Below, piece by piece: positions 8,323 to 16,954 of a stretch of DNA of 64,000 bases. The position numbers were made by a program, and so were the translations under genes. The notes beneath the pieces are model-generated. The model did no database searches and was not told the DNA's origin. It saw only the letters and a program-made list of their open reading frames with translations. The DNA comes from Gemmatimonadota bacterium (GTDB lineage Bacteria; Latescibacterota; UBA2968; GCA-2709665): positions 1 through 64,000 of the forward strand of contig JAPPFJ010000034.1 in NCBI GenBank assembly GCA_028877215.1. Reading direction: 5' to 3'. The stretch's first letter is position 1. Each line of letters opens with the position of its first letter.

Positions 8323-8470
8323 TAAGGGGCGGCACACAAACCCTGCAACAATCCCTGTTCTCGGCCGGCAACCCCGGCGTTCGGTTACCGTGCTTATGAT
8401 CGCAAAACTTCCGGGATGGGAATGTAAACAGAACTCCGGCGCCCGTGTAATCCCGCTCCCGAGGCGGTTA

Positions 8471-10747
8471 ATGAGACGACATCGATGGCCGCTTGCGGTA
8501 TGCGCATTGATTGCGCTTGACGGTGCTATGCAGGTGCAGGCCAAAGACAACGAAGCCCTGGCCGGTGCCGAGGCGCTTTACAACCAGGCGGTTGCGCAGG
8601 TGGCGGCTGGGGCACTCGGGCAGGCGGCTGAGTTGTTTCAGTCCGCCATCGACGCTTATGACAAACACGCGCCTTCCTACGTGGGCCTCGGGCACATTCA
8701 TCTCGAACGGGGCGACCTGGATGCCGCGGAGGAAATGTTCCGGAAGGCGCTTCGCAAGAAAAAACGGTTTGCGCCCGCCTTCAACGGGCTGGGCCTCGTC
8801 TACGGGCGCCGGCCAAAAGCGCTTCGACAAGCGATCGATGCGTTCCGGAACGCGCTGCGGGCGGATAAAGCCTATGTTGAAGCGCAGTACAATCTGGCAG
8901 AGACGTACCGGCGGTTCGGCAGCAGCGAAACGCTCAAAGCTTACCGCAAGGTGGTCAAAATGGAGTCCGGCCACCCGGACGCGCTGTTCCAGATCGGCGT
9001 AATTGAAGAAGCGAAGGGCGAGTACGGGAAGGCCGAAAAGGCCTATATAGGTCAGGTTGCGGTGAATCCACACCACTACGAGGCCCGACTACGGTATGGA
9101 ATTGTCCTGAAACTGCAGGACCGCACCGATCAGGCGATAGCCGAACTGAGACCGGTCGTCAAGAACCCGAACCGGCACCAGCGGCGTGCGGTGCTGGAAC
9201 TTGCGGATATCCACCAGAGGCGACGGGATTACGATCGGTCGCAGGCGTTGTTCGACGCCTACATCGACCGTCTGGAGCCGGAGGAAAAGCGGCTCTACTA
9301 CGACTTGAGCCTGGTTTCCAATTCTGCGGACGATTCCGGCGCCCGGACGCTGGACGAGTTGAAGCTGGCGGCGGAGGAATTCTGGGTCTGGCAGGACCCC
9401 GCGCCCGCATCGGCTGCGAATGAGAGGTTGGTGGAGCACTATCGCCGCGTGGCCGTGGCAAGGGAAAATCATGGAGAGCACAAGTTCCCGTGGGACGATC
9501 GCGGGGAAGTTTACGTGCGTTTCGGGGAACCGGATCACGTCAGCCGTTCCGGAGACGTCCGGTTCGAGACGGATCCCAGGGTGCTGACGGTCAAGGATCG
9601 TTTGTTGGCGTCGGCGGGAGCTGCCGGCGCGAAGCTCCTCAAGGAAGAGGTACGATCGCTGGGGCAGGTCGCCCAGTCTTCCATTCTGGGTAGGCCGGTA
9701 TATCCTGTAAGTGGAATATGGGAGTACTGGATTTACGTGAACGTCGGGCAGGGTATCGAAATGACCTTCGTGCAGCCGAATTTTCCCGGACCGTACGAGT
9801 TCGCGAGAATGCCCGTGGGCACCGGTCGGATCACGAGAATCTGGCAGAGAATGAACCCCAGGACCGTGATGCTCAATCAGGTGGCCCGGCAGCCGGCCGC
9901 CTATAGGCCCACGTTTGCTACCGGACCACTGGATTTCTACTTCTATACGGCCTCGTTTCGGGGTGAGGATGACTTGACGGCGATGGAGGTCTATTACGGG
10001 ATTCCAATCCGGGACCTGGCGTATCGCGACGGGCACCTCGGACGGCTCGCGAACCTTGTCCGGGGCGTCGCGGTCTACGACGCCGACAACAGGCTCGTGC
10101 ATCGATCCGACGACGAAATGGTCCTGCGGGCTTCTGGCGCGGCAGACACCTCTGCCGGGGCATTTGTCCCCGAGATAGATCGCCTGCTGTTGCCGCCGGG
10201 CGCCTACCGTGTGGACGTGCAGGTGATGGACCGAAATTCAGGCAGGACTCAGATATACAGGGAAGATCGCATTTTAAAAGCATATCCCGCAGCGCCGCTC
10301 TCATTGAGCGACGTGGAAATGGGCGCCCGAATCGACGTGGCCGATCGGGGACGATTCGTAAAGGGCGACATCGAAGTGATCCCTATGGCGTCCAGGGCGT
10401 ACCGACCCGGCGACCCGGTGTTCATATATTACGAGATTTACAACCTCGCTCGAGACGAATTCGGGGCGACGCGGTATCGCATATCGTACCAGATACGGTC
10501 CTTGCGCAGAACGGACGTGGGTGCGCGGATATTGGGCGGCCTCGGGCGGTTGATCGGGAAACGTGAGGACGGCAACGTCATCAGTATCGAATACGATCAT
10601 GTCGGAAACCGCCCGGACGAACGGGCATACCTCGAGCTGGATATGGGAGCGACTGCACCGGGACGGCAACTGTTGACAATTCTGGTCACGGACGAAAACA
10701 GCGGTCAGACGGGCCGCGCGGCCATCAGTTTCGATATACGACAATAG
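8471..10747 (+). CDS. TPR-repeat, GWxTD-domain exported protein
   Basis: Starting at the ATG after GAGGCGG gives a signal peptide (RRHRWPLAVCALIALDGAMQ, cleavage near VQA-KD) and a 758-residue protein; an earlier in-frame ATG at 8300 would bury this signal. Residues about 30-260 are tandem TPR units (APSYVGLGHIHLERGDLDAA, FAPAFNGLGLVYGRRPK, AYVEAQYNLAETYRRFG). Around residue 300-360 is the GWxTD domain found in candidate phyla and FCB bacteria: EEFWVWQDPAPASAANERL followed by WDDRGEVYVRFGEPD. The C-terminal 400 residues are beta-rich. GWxTD proteins have no established biochemical role; the TPRs suggest an envelope scaffold. The next gene, a glycerate kinase, is 67 bases downstream. Confidence 0.85.
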   Translation: MRRHRWPLAVCALIALDGAMQVQAKDNEALAGAEALYNQAVAQVAAGALGQAAELFQSAIDAYDKHAPSYVGLGHIHLERGDLDAAEEMFRKALRKKKRFAPAFNGLGLVYGRRPKALRQAIDAFRNALRADKAYVEAQYNLAETYRRFGSSETLKAYRKVVKMESGHPDALFQIGVIEEAKGEYGKAEKAYIGQVAVNPHHYEARLRYGIVLKLQDRTDQAIAELRPVVKNPNRHQRRAVLELADIHQRRRDYDRSQALFDAYIDRLEPEEKRLYYDLSLVSNSADDSGARTLDELKLAAEEFWVWQDPAPASAANERLVEHYRRVAVARENHGEHKFPWDDRGEVYVRFGEPDHVSRSGDVRFETDPRVLTVKDRLLASAGAAGAKLLKEEVRSLGQVAQSSILGRPVYPVSGIWEYWIYVNVGQGIEMTFVQPNFPGPYEFARMPVGTGRITRIWQRMNPRTVMLNQVARQPAAYRPTFATGPLDFYFYTASFRGEDDLTAMEVYYGIPIRDLAYRDGHLGRLANLVRGVAVYDADNRLVHRSDDEMVLRASGAADTSAGAFVPEIDRLLLPPGAYRVDVQVMDRNSGRTQIYREDRILKAYPAAPLSLSDVEMGARIDVADRGRFVKGDIEVIPMASRAYRPGDPVFIYYEIYNLARDEFGATRYRISYQIRSLRRTDVGARILGGLGRLIGKREDGNVISIEYDHVGNRPDERAYLELDMGATAPGRQLLTILVTDENSGQTGRAAISFDIRQ

Positions 10748-10814
10748 ATTCCGGCCCCGGTGTGTTAACCGCGGCCCGGAACAGACCGGCTTGCGGATTC
10801 GAGGAGCAACGGAT

Positions 10815-12158
10815 ATGAGGAAGTTCACGGTTGCCAGGATGCGTGCTGACGCGGCGTCGATCTTTGGAGCTGCCGTGGCGGCCGTGGACGCCCAGGAATG
10901 CGTGAAGCGTTTCGTGAAACTGCAGGGACGGACGCTTCGGATCGGGGGCGTAGACTACGATCTTGAATCGTTCGAACGGGTGCTGGTGATTGGGACCGGC
11001 AAGGCGTCGCCCCGGATGGGTGTGGCACTGGAGGAAGAGCTGGGCGACCGGATTTCAGACGGGGTCATCAATACCAAGTACGCGCATGCGGAGCCCCTTC
11101 GCCGAATACGGACCGTTGAGTGCGGCCATCCCGTTCCGGATGAGGCGGGTGTCGAGGGTACGCGGCAAATTCTCGCCGCCCTCGAGGGGGCTGACGACCG
11201 GACGCTCGTGATATGCCTGATTTCCGGCGGTGGATCGGCGCTGATGCCCGCGCCATCCGAGGGCATTACGCTGCAGGAGAAACAGGATACAACCCGGCTG
11301 CTTCTCGAGTGCGGCGCGAATATCGTGGAGCTGAATGCGGTCCGTAAACATCTGTCACGCGTAAAGGGAGGGGGTCTCGCCCGGGCGGCGTTTCCGGCCA
11401 CGGTCGTGTCCCTCATGTTGTCGGACGTCATCGGCGATCCCATGGACGTGATCGCTTCGGGTCCAACCGTGCCCGACACGTCAACGTTCAAGACCTGCGC
11501 GGAGATATTTCAAAAATACGAGGTTTCGAATCGTCTCCCGGAAGCGGTTCGGGCGCGACTCGAAGCAGGTGCGGCCGGAGAGATTCCCGAAACGCCGAAA
11601 CCTGGAGACGCCGTGCTGCAGAGGTGTCATAACGTCATTGTCGGCAGCAACGGTCTGGCGGTGGCCGCTGCCGCGGACCGTGCCCGGGATCTGGGTTACA
11701 ATACGCTGGTGTTGTCCACGCGCCTGGAGGGCGAGGCCCGAGAGGTCGCACACGTCTATTCGGCAATTGGAAAGGAGATTCTCACGTCGGGTGCGCCGGT
11801 GGCGGTTCCTGCCTGCGTGATTGCGGGCGGCGAGACGACCGTCACCGTACAGGGCAGCGGCAAGGGAGGGCGCAACCAGGAACTGGTGCTTGCGGGCGCC
11901 ATGCATCTGTCCGGATGGGAGGGGACGGTACTGTTCAGCGGCGGTACGGATGGAACCGACGGCCCGACGGACGCGGCCGGGGCGATTGCGGATGCCGAAA
12001 CGATCAACCGCGCGGAATCAGCGGGGCTTTCCGCTATCGAGTCGTTGAAGAACAGCGACTCGTACCACTTCTTCAAGCCGTTAGGCGACCTGGTAATGAC
12101 CGGTCCGACGGGAACCAACGTGGCGGACGTGGCGTTCGTCATGGTAGGGGAGACGTAG
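10815..12158 (+). CDS. Glycerate 2-kinase, MOFRL family
   Basis: The 447-residue protein has the two-domain architecture of type II glycerate kinases (GckA/TtuD): an N-terminal DUF4147-like domain (FERVLVIGTGKASPRMGVAL, LCLISGGGSALMPAPSE near 135-150, VRKHLSRVKGGGLARAAFPA) and a C-terminal MOFRL domain (CVIAGGETTVTVQGSGKGGR, NQELVLAGA, FSGGTDGTDGPTDAAGA). It would phosphorylate D-glycerate to 2-phosphoglycerate with ATP in the cytosol, feeding sugar-acid degradation into glycolysis. The start is chosen for its GAGGAG site eight bases upstream; an in-frame start eight codons earlier lacks one. It is convergent with the following transporter gene. Confidence 0.93.
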   Translation: MRKFTVARMRADAASIFGAAVAAVDAQECVKRFVKLQGRTLRIGGVDYDLESFERVLVIGTGKASPRMGVALEEELGDRISDGVINTKYAHAEPLRRIRTVECGHPVPDEAGVEGTRQILAALEGADDRTLVICLISGGGSALMPAPSEGITLQEKQDTTRLLLECGANIVELNAVRKHLSRVKGGGLARAAFPATVVSLMLSDVIGDPMDVIASGPTVPDTSTFKTCAEIFQKYEVSNRLPEAVRARLEAGAAGEIPETPKPGDAVLQRCHNVIVGSNGLAVAAAADRARDLGYNTLVLSTRLEGEAREVAHVYSAIGKEILTSGAPVAVPACVIAGGETTVTVQGSGKGGRNQELVLAGAMHLSGWEGTVLFSGGTDGTDGPTDAAGAIADAETINRAESAGLSAIESLKNSDSYHFFKPLGDLVMTGPTGTNVADVAFVMVGET

Positions 12159-12234
12159 GCGGTTGAAAGGCCAATGAGTGGCGTCCGGATCGCGACACGT
12201 CGAGAGCCTGTCTATTTCAGGCCTTAGACCGGCT

Positions 12235-13122
12235 TCAGGTCTCCGTATTGACAATGGCGACCCCGATCCCCACCATCAGCACGCTGATGAGAAGCGTCGC
12301 CGAGATCACCTCTCCCAGCATCAGGTTGCTGAACACAACGCCCACGACGGGCGTAACGAAACCGAACACCCCGAGGCGACTAGCTCTGTAGCGTCTCAGG
12401 AGCGTTACGGATACCAGAAAACAGAACCCGGCAACCACGAGACCCTGGTAGAAGATCGCAGCGACGATGCCCGGTCGGATGACGGTGGTATTCAGGTTCT
12501 CCAGCAGGGCGCTCAGCAGAATGAACATCGGCAGGCTGAGCGCGGCCTGCCATAACAGAAGACGGGCGGGATGGATGTATTGGGTCAGCTTCTTTGTATA
12601 AACCTGCCGGGCTCCAAGCAGCAGACCGCTCGTAAGAACCATAAGGTCTCCGGGCAGATAGTCGAGGCGTCCACTGGTCAGACTCTCGACAAACACGAGT
12701 ACGACACCCCCAAAAGAGAGGGTCATACCTGCGATCTTGAGGCTGCTTAACCGGTCGCCCGGCATGAACAGGTGGGCGAAGACGGCTGTAAAAAACGGGT
12801 ATGTGGATATAAAGACGGTAGACCTGCCGGCCGTCGTGAGATTTGTGCCGGCATTGAGCAGATAGATTTGCGCGACAAAGATCAGAACGAGTTGAAACAG
12901 ACCTCGGCTTTCTCCGGATCCGGGCCGAAGCGGGACGCCGGAGAAGAACGCCCAGGGGATTAAAGCCAGCCCGCCCAGAAGAAAGCGGGCGGCCGCCAGC
13001 GCCAGCGGGGGCAGGCCGTCCAGAGCGATCTTTATGGCAATGGAGTTACCGCCCCAGAGGATGGCGGTAAGCAGGGCGAGGCTGCTGGCCTGAAGGGTCA
13101 GGCGTTCGTTAAGCACGGTCAC
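12235..13122 (-). CDS. DMT-superfamily (EamA) permease
   Basis: A 295-residue protein of about ten transmembrane helices made of two EamA repeats. The first begins ALLTAILWGGNSIAIKIALDG and the second around DLMVLTSGLLLGARQVYTKK. The pattern FGFVTPVVGVVFSNLMLGE near the end is typical of drug/metabolite exporters. It sits in the inner membrane and exports an unknown metabolite. The start is GTG at 13122, overlapping the TGA of the upstream gene as GTGA, so translation is probably coupled; the longer frame upstream has no membrane character and is only the other gene read out of frame. Confidence 0.9.
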   Translation of the reverse strand: MTVLNERLTLQASSLALLTAILWGGNSIAIKIALDGLPPLALAAARFLLGGLALIPWAFFSGVPLRPGSGESRGLFQLVLIFVAQIYLLNAGTNLTTAGRSTVFISTYPFFTAVFAHLFMPGDRLSSLKIAGMTLSFGGVVLVFVESLTSGRLDYLPGDLMVLTSGLLLGARQVYTKKLTQYIHPARLLLWQAALSLPMFILLSALLENLNTTVIRPGIVAAIFYQGLVVAGFCFLVSVTLLRRYRASRLGVFGFVTPVVGVVFSNLMLGEVISATLLISVLMVGIGVAIVNTET

Positions 13123-13742
13123 GGCGTCGGCGTCCGATCGGACGGGAAGCGCAGGCGAAGGAATATGTAGCCGACGCCCAGCGGCACGAGAAACCACGCC
13201 AGTTGCAGCGCGCCCGTCGCCGTGCCTGCCTGACCGATCACGCCGCAGAGGATCAGGACGTTGCAGACGTAGGCTGGCGCGGGTGGAGCGCCGGAAACGT
13301 TGATCCTTGTCAGGAAACGATCGAACCGCGCGGGTCGTATGCGCTTGAGGTGGTTCCCGGCAACGATGGCGGCGAGTGAAAGCAGACCGGCAAAGAGGTT
13401 CGCCTCGCGGTCTACCCACCCGAGGCCGATGCCCAACAACAGGAGATGGCTGTATCCGAACAGGAGGACCGCGCCGTTTCGGAACGGATCGTAAAGGCCG
13501 ATGTCCCTCAATTGGCGAACGCGGTTCCTGTCTACGTAGGGGATCAAACGAAAGAAAAAATAGACGAGGGCCATTGCGCCGGGATGCAGAAAGACGCCCG
13601 CGCGCTTGTTCAACTCAGCGTCGATTCGTCCGAACCCGTCCCAGTGTACCGGAATCCGTTCCGGAAGATGGTCGTAGGCCAGAATGCTCGCCAGAAGCGC
13701 GAGCAGGATGCCGGCAGTGGGATCCCGTTGAAGGACGCTCAT
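13119..13742 (-). CDS. DUF1648-type membrane protein
   Basis: 207 residues with about six hydrophobic segments. Near the N terminus is the DUF1648 signature LPERIPVHWDGFGRIDAELN, as in SdpI-like immunity proteins and their relatives; the rest (ALVYFFFRLIPYVDRNRVRQ, GAVLLFGYSHLLLLGIGLGW) resembles the membrane part of the same family. Function is unknown. It overlaps the EamA transporter by four bases. No clear Shine-Dalgarno is seen before the ATG. Confidence 0.75.
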   Translation of the reverse strand: MSVLQRDPTAGILLALLASILAYDHLPERIPVHWDGFGRIDAELNKRAGVFLHPGAMALVYFFFRLIPYVDRNRVRQLRDIGLYDPFRNGAVLLFGYSHLLLLGIGLGWVDREANLFAGLLSLAAIVAGNHLKRIRPARFDRFLTRINVSGAPPAPAYVCNVLILCGVIGQAGTATGALQLAWFLVPLGVGYIFLRLRFPSDRTPTP

Positions 13743-13989
13743 ACTGGGGGACCGGGGGTTCAGTGGCGTGATCGTCGCGGGCCGAGGAAACCGGTCAGAG
13801 GTCGCTTTTGGAGGCCTGGACCCTGTTGTCGACTAAACAGCCCGCCGCCCCGCGTCTGGCAAATCGAAAACCTCGGCATAATAAAGGGAATCCAGGAGCA
13901 TGTCAAGATATTCGCGGGCGAACGGATCCGGGGCAGATTGTGGACATAGGGTAGGAATTCGAAAGAACCTTTCAAATGGAGGCGGTCGG

Positions 13990-15621
13990 TTGAAACGGTC
14001 GATTGTTGTCGTCTGTTGTCTGGTTCTCTGGTGCGAGGGCGCAAGTGCCAGGGACTTCCTCGCGGAGATCGGCGCCCATGGCGCTCACGGAAGAGCCGAT
14101 TCCGCGCTGGTTTCGGCCCGTCTGTTCGCGAAGACATTCCCGGACAGCGCGAACGCTCACGGCGTGCTCGGCATGGTGTATGCGCAGTTGGGACAGCCGG
14201 AAGGCGCAATTGACGCCTTTGAGACGGCGATAGATTTGGGGCCGAATCTTGAAGCGCCCTACGACGCGCTATTCAGGATCCATGCGCAACTCAACAGAGG
14301 TCCTGAGGCGCTGGATGTATTGAACCGGGGATTGGCGCAGATTCCGAATTCCGTACTCCTGCTGATGGACAGGGCTATACTCTATCAGGAGGCCGGCAAT
14401 CCCGGGCTGGCGGTGCAGGACCTCAGGGCCGCGATTTCGCTGGATCCCGCCAATATCGAAGCCTACCAGTCCCTGGCCGGTTTGCATGTCGCGCTGAAGG
14501 ACCCGAATAAAGCGCTTTCGGTTTTCGATGAGGGATTGACGAACAACCCTGAAAGTGTGGTCCTGATGATCAATCAGGGGCAGATCTACGGGGCGTTGGG
14601 TAAACCACAGGATGCGAATCAGCTGTACGAACGGGCGATATTGGTACTGGAAAAAGAACTCAAGAAGAATCCGAACGACGTTTCCTTGCTGGTCAACAAG
14701 GGCGCTATCTACCACTCGATGCGGCGAACCGGGAAAGCCTTCGCCGCATACCGGCAGGCTGTTTCGTTAGCGCCGGACGATCCCGAAGTGCATCGTTCAA
14801 TGGGTCAGATGGCGGCGGAGGTGGACTCGCTGGACGTCGCGCGGAAAGCGTGGGAGAAAGTGTCTCGGTTGGAGCCACGCGATTTGGATACCCGTTCAGC
14901 GCTCGCACGGCTGTATACGGTTCAGCAGAAATGGGACCTTGCGCTAAACGAATATCGGTTACTTATGGAGATAGCACCTGAGTCTCAACGGGCGCGTCTC
15001 GAGTACGGTATCGCGCAGGTTTATCTGCAGAAGGGAGACATCGCGCAGGCAAAGTCAGCGCTGGAAGCAACGATCGGTTCCAACCCGAACGTTCTGGAGC
15101 CCTACGGAGATCTTGCCCTGATCTATGCGGGGCAGCAGGACCTCGACTCGGCCCTTGTGGTCTACAGCAGGGCATTGGCAGTGGATTCCACGAACGCCGG
15201 CGTACTCTTCAATATTGGCCTTGCCCGAACTTCGAGGCGGGAGTTCGATCTTGCCACGCGCGCCTTCGAAAAAGCCATTGCGTACAGTCCGAACGAGGAA
15301 ATTGCAGGCGCCGCACAGATGAAGATTGACGAAATCGAGGGGATACAGTCCGGAAAGCTCTGGGTGTACCATATTCTTGTGGAAACCGAAGTCGAGGCGC
15401 AGGAAATCCTCAATAAACTCAATGCGGGCGAGGATTTCAGAATGCTTGCGCGCCAATTTTCCAGCGATACCTCTGCGGAAACCGGGGGCGATCTGGGTTT
15501 TTTTTCGCCTGGAGATCTGAATCCGGCGTTTGAGGAAGCGGTGCTGAAATTGCGGGTGGGCGAGACCAGCGGGGTCGTTCAGACACCCCTGGGATATCAT
15601 ATTATCAGGCGGCTGAACTGA
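13990..15621 (+). CDS. TPR protein with C-terminal parvulin peptidyl-prolyl isomerase domain
   Basis: The TTG start with GGAGG seven bases upstream gives a signal peptide (LKRSIVVVCCLVLWCEGASA). About ten TPR units fill residues 40-440 (ANAHGVLGMVYAQLGQPEGA, AISLDPANIEAYQSLAGLHV). The last 90 residues form a PpiC/parvulin domain (HILVETEVEAQEILNKLNAG, FRMLARQFSSDTSAETGGDL, TPLGYHIIRR). It should be periplasmic, with the TPRs holding a client or partner while the rotamase aids folding. The fusion order TPR then parvulin is uncommon. The stop overlaps the next start by one base (TGATG), which ties it to the glycosyltransferase. Confidence 0.88.
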   Translation: MKRSIVVVCCLVLWCEGASARDFLAEIGAHGAHGRADSALVSARLFAKTFPDSANAHGVLGMVYAQLGQPEGAIDAFETAIDLGPNLEAPYDALFRIHAQLNRGPEALDVLNRGLAQIPNSVLLLMDRAILYQEAGNPGLAVQDLRAAISLDPANIEAYQSLAGLHVALKDPNKALSVFDEGLTNNPESVVLMINQGQIYGALGKPQDANQLYERAILVLEKELKKNPNDVSLLVNKGAIYHSMRRTGKAFAAYRQAVSLAPDDPEVHRSMGQMAAEVDSLDVARKAWEKVSRLEPRDLDTRSALARLYTVQQKWDLALNEYRLLMEIAPESQRARLEYGIAQVYLQKGDIAQAKSALEATIGSNPNVLEPYGDLALIYAGQQDLDSALVVYSRALAVDSTNAGVLFNIGLARTSRREFDLATRAFEKAIAYSPNEEIAGAAQMKIDEIEGIQSGKLWVYHILVETEVEAQEILNKLNAGEDFRMLARQFSSDTSAETGGDLGFFSPGDLNPAFEEAVLKLRVGETSGVVQTPLGYHIIRRLN

Positions 15622-16877
15622 TGACCGAACGTTTCGGTGGAATGGGCGACGAGGCCGTTGTTTCGTCGCCCGTTTTGTACGCGGGTAAGGGCGCCGGAAA
15701 GATCAAGGTGCTTTTTCTGACAGGTTGTACGGGGCGTGGAGGGGCCGGGAACAGTCTCTTTTACCTGTTGAAACATCTCGATCCGGCCGTGCTCGAGCCC
15801 CTGGTCGTCATGCCCAACGAAGGTGTGTTGAAAAGCAGGCTTGAGGAGATACGGGTCCCATACCGTATCGAATCCCGGTTGAAGGAGCGTCTGGCGGAGA
15901 TGCGGTTTCGCGGCCGGAACCGCATCTGCACGATGGCGTCGGTGGTACTGAACGCCGTCGACAGCATGAGGTTTACGTTCGATCTGGTACGTATGGTCGC
16001 CCGGGAGAACGTAGGTTTGATATACTGCAACCAGATGATGGTAAAGTTGATGGGCACGGTGGCTGGTATGGTATGCGGCACTCCGGTCATCTGGCACTGC
16101 CGGACCCTTTATGGTAAGACCTTCAGAGGTTGGTTTTTCAACAGACTCGCGCAGTCTTCGAGTGTTGTTAGAATCGTCGCGGTATCCGAGGCGTGCGCGG
16201 GAAATTTCCCATCGGCAAAGGAAAAGGTCCAGGTTGTATACAACGGCGCGGACCTGATCAGTTTCAATCCGGAAGTCGTTCAGGGGTGCGTGCGCCGGAT
16301 GTACCGAATTGGACCTGACGTAGTCGTTCTGGGATTCGTTGGTCGAATCGTAGAATGGAAGGGTATCGACATCTTGCTGTCGGCGATGAAGCGTGTCCTG
16401 GCGCGTCGCAAGGACGTGGTTCTGGTGGTTGTCGGGGGCAGCCCGAAACGCTCGTTGAACCTCCTGGATCACTATCGGCGCAAAGTGGCCAACGGGCGGT
16501 ACTCGGGACGGGTCCTGTTTACGGGATTCAGGACCGACGTCCGACCGTATCTGAAGGATATGGACGTCACGCTTGTCCCTTCCGTTGCGCCCGACCCCTG
16601 TCCCAGAAGCGTTATCGAGTCTCTGGCACTTGGTACGCCGGTGGTTGGTTCCGCAACCGGCGGCGTTCCGGAGTTGATCAGGGATGGTTATAACGGACTG
16701 CTGGTGAAGCCGAACGACGTCGCAGGTCTCGCGGAGACCATTCTCAGAGTAATCGAGAACAGCGAATTGCGACGTCGAATGGGTTCAGCCGCCCGGGTTT
16801 CGGCGGTTCAACGGCACGACGCAGTCGAAGTAGCCAGGCGTGTGCAGGCCGTTATACTTGAAGCGCTACGGTCCTGA
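15621..16877 (+). CDS. Glycosyltransferase family 4 (GT-B fold)
   Basis: 418 residues, cytosolic or peripherally membrane associated. The N-terminal half has the acceptor-domain glycine loop (FLTGCTGRGGAGNSLFYLLK). The C-terminal half has the nucleotide-sugar domain: LGFVGRIVEWKGIDILLSAM, RVLFTGFRTDVRPYLKDMDV and the E-x7-E-like stretch SVIESLALGTPVVGSATGGV. It transfers a sugar from a nucleotide donor to a lipid or glycan. It is translationally linked to the TPR-parvulin gene and precedes TolC and the CDP-alcohol phosphotransferase, so a surface lipid or glycan is the likely product. Confidence 0.9.
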   Translation: MTERFGGMGDEAVVSSPVLYAGKGAGKIKVLFLTGCTGRGGAGNSLFYLLKHLDPAVLEPLVVMPNEGVLKSRLEEIRVPYRIESRLKERLAEMRFRGRNRICTMASVVLNAVDSMRFTFDLVRMVARENVGLIYCNQMMVKLMGTVAGMVCGTPVIWHCRTLYGKTFRGWFFNRLAQSSSVVRIVAVSEACAGNFPSAKEKVQVVYNGADLISFNPEVVQGCVRRMYRIGPDVVVLGFVGRIVEWKGIDILLSAMKRVLARRKDVVLVVVGGSPKRSLNLLDHYRRKVANGRYSGRVLFTGFRTDVRPYLKDMDVTLVPSVAPDPCPRSVIESLALGTPVVGSATGGVPELIRDGYNGLLVKPNDVAGLAETILRVIENSELRRRMGSAARVSAVQRHDAVEVARRVQAVILEALRS

Positions 16878-16904
16878 AGACATGCCGATGGTTGACCGGT
16901 TTCA

Positions 16905-16920
16905 TGGCACGACTTTCGCT
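16905..16920 (+). promoter_or_regulatory. Sigma-54-type promoter candidate
   Basis: TGGCACGACTTTCGCT fits the -24/-12 consensus TGGCACG-N4-TTGCW with one mismatch and with the GG and GC dinucleotides exactly twelve bases apart. Transcription would begin near 16931, about 24 bases before the TolC start codon. No activator gene is visible nearby. Confidence 0.45.
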
Positions 16921-16954
16921 GTAATTATATAGAATCCAAAAAAAAACGAGTCGA

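Noticed and set aside
8300-8470. N-terminal extension of the GWxTD protein from the ATG at 8300
   Set aside because: It would overlap the predicted 5' stem-loop, has no ribosome-binding site and would place a signal peptide in the middle of the protein.
12159-12234. Terminator between glycerate kinase and EamA genes
   Set aside because: Only a five-base stem (GCCTG/CAGGC) is visible with no T-run, too weak to call.
13123-13419. Longer N terminus of the EamA transporter
   Set aside because: The extra 99 residues are Arg/His-rich and out of frame with the DUF1648-like gene; GTG at 13122 with GTGA overlap is a better start.
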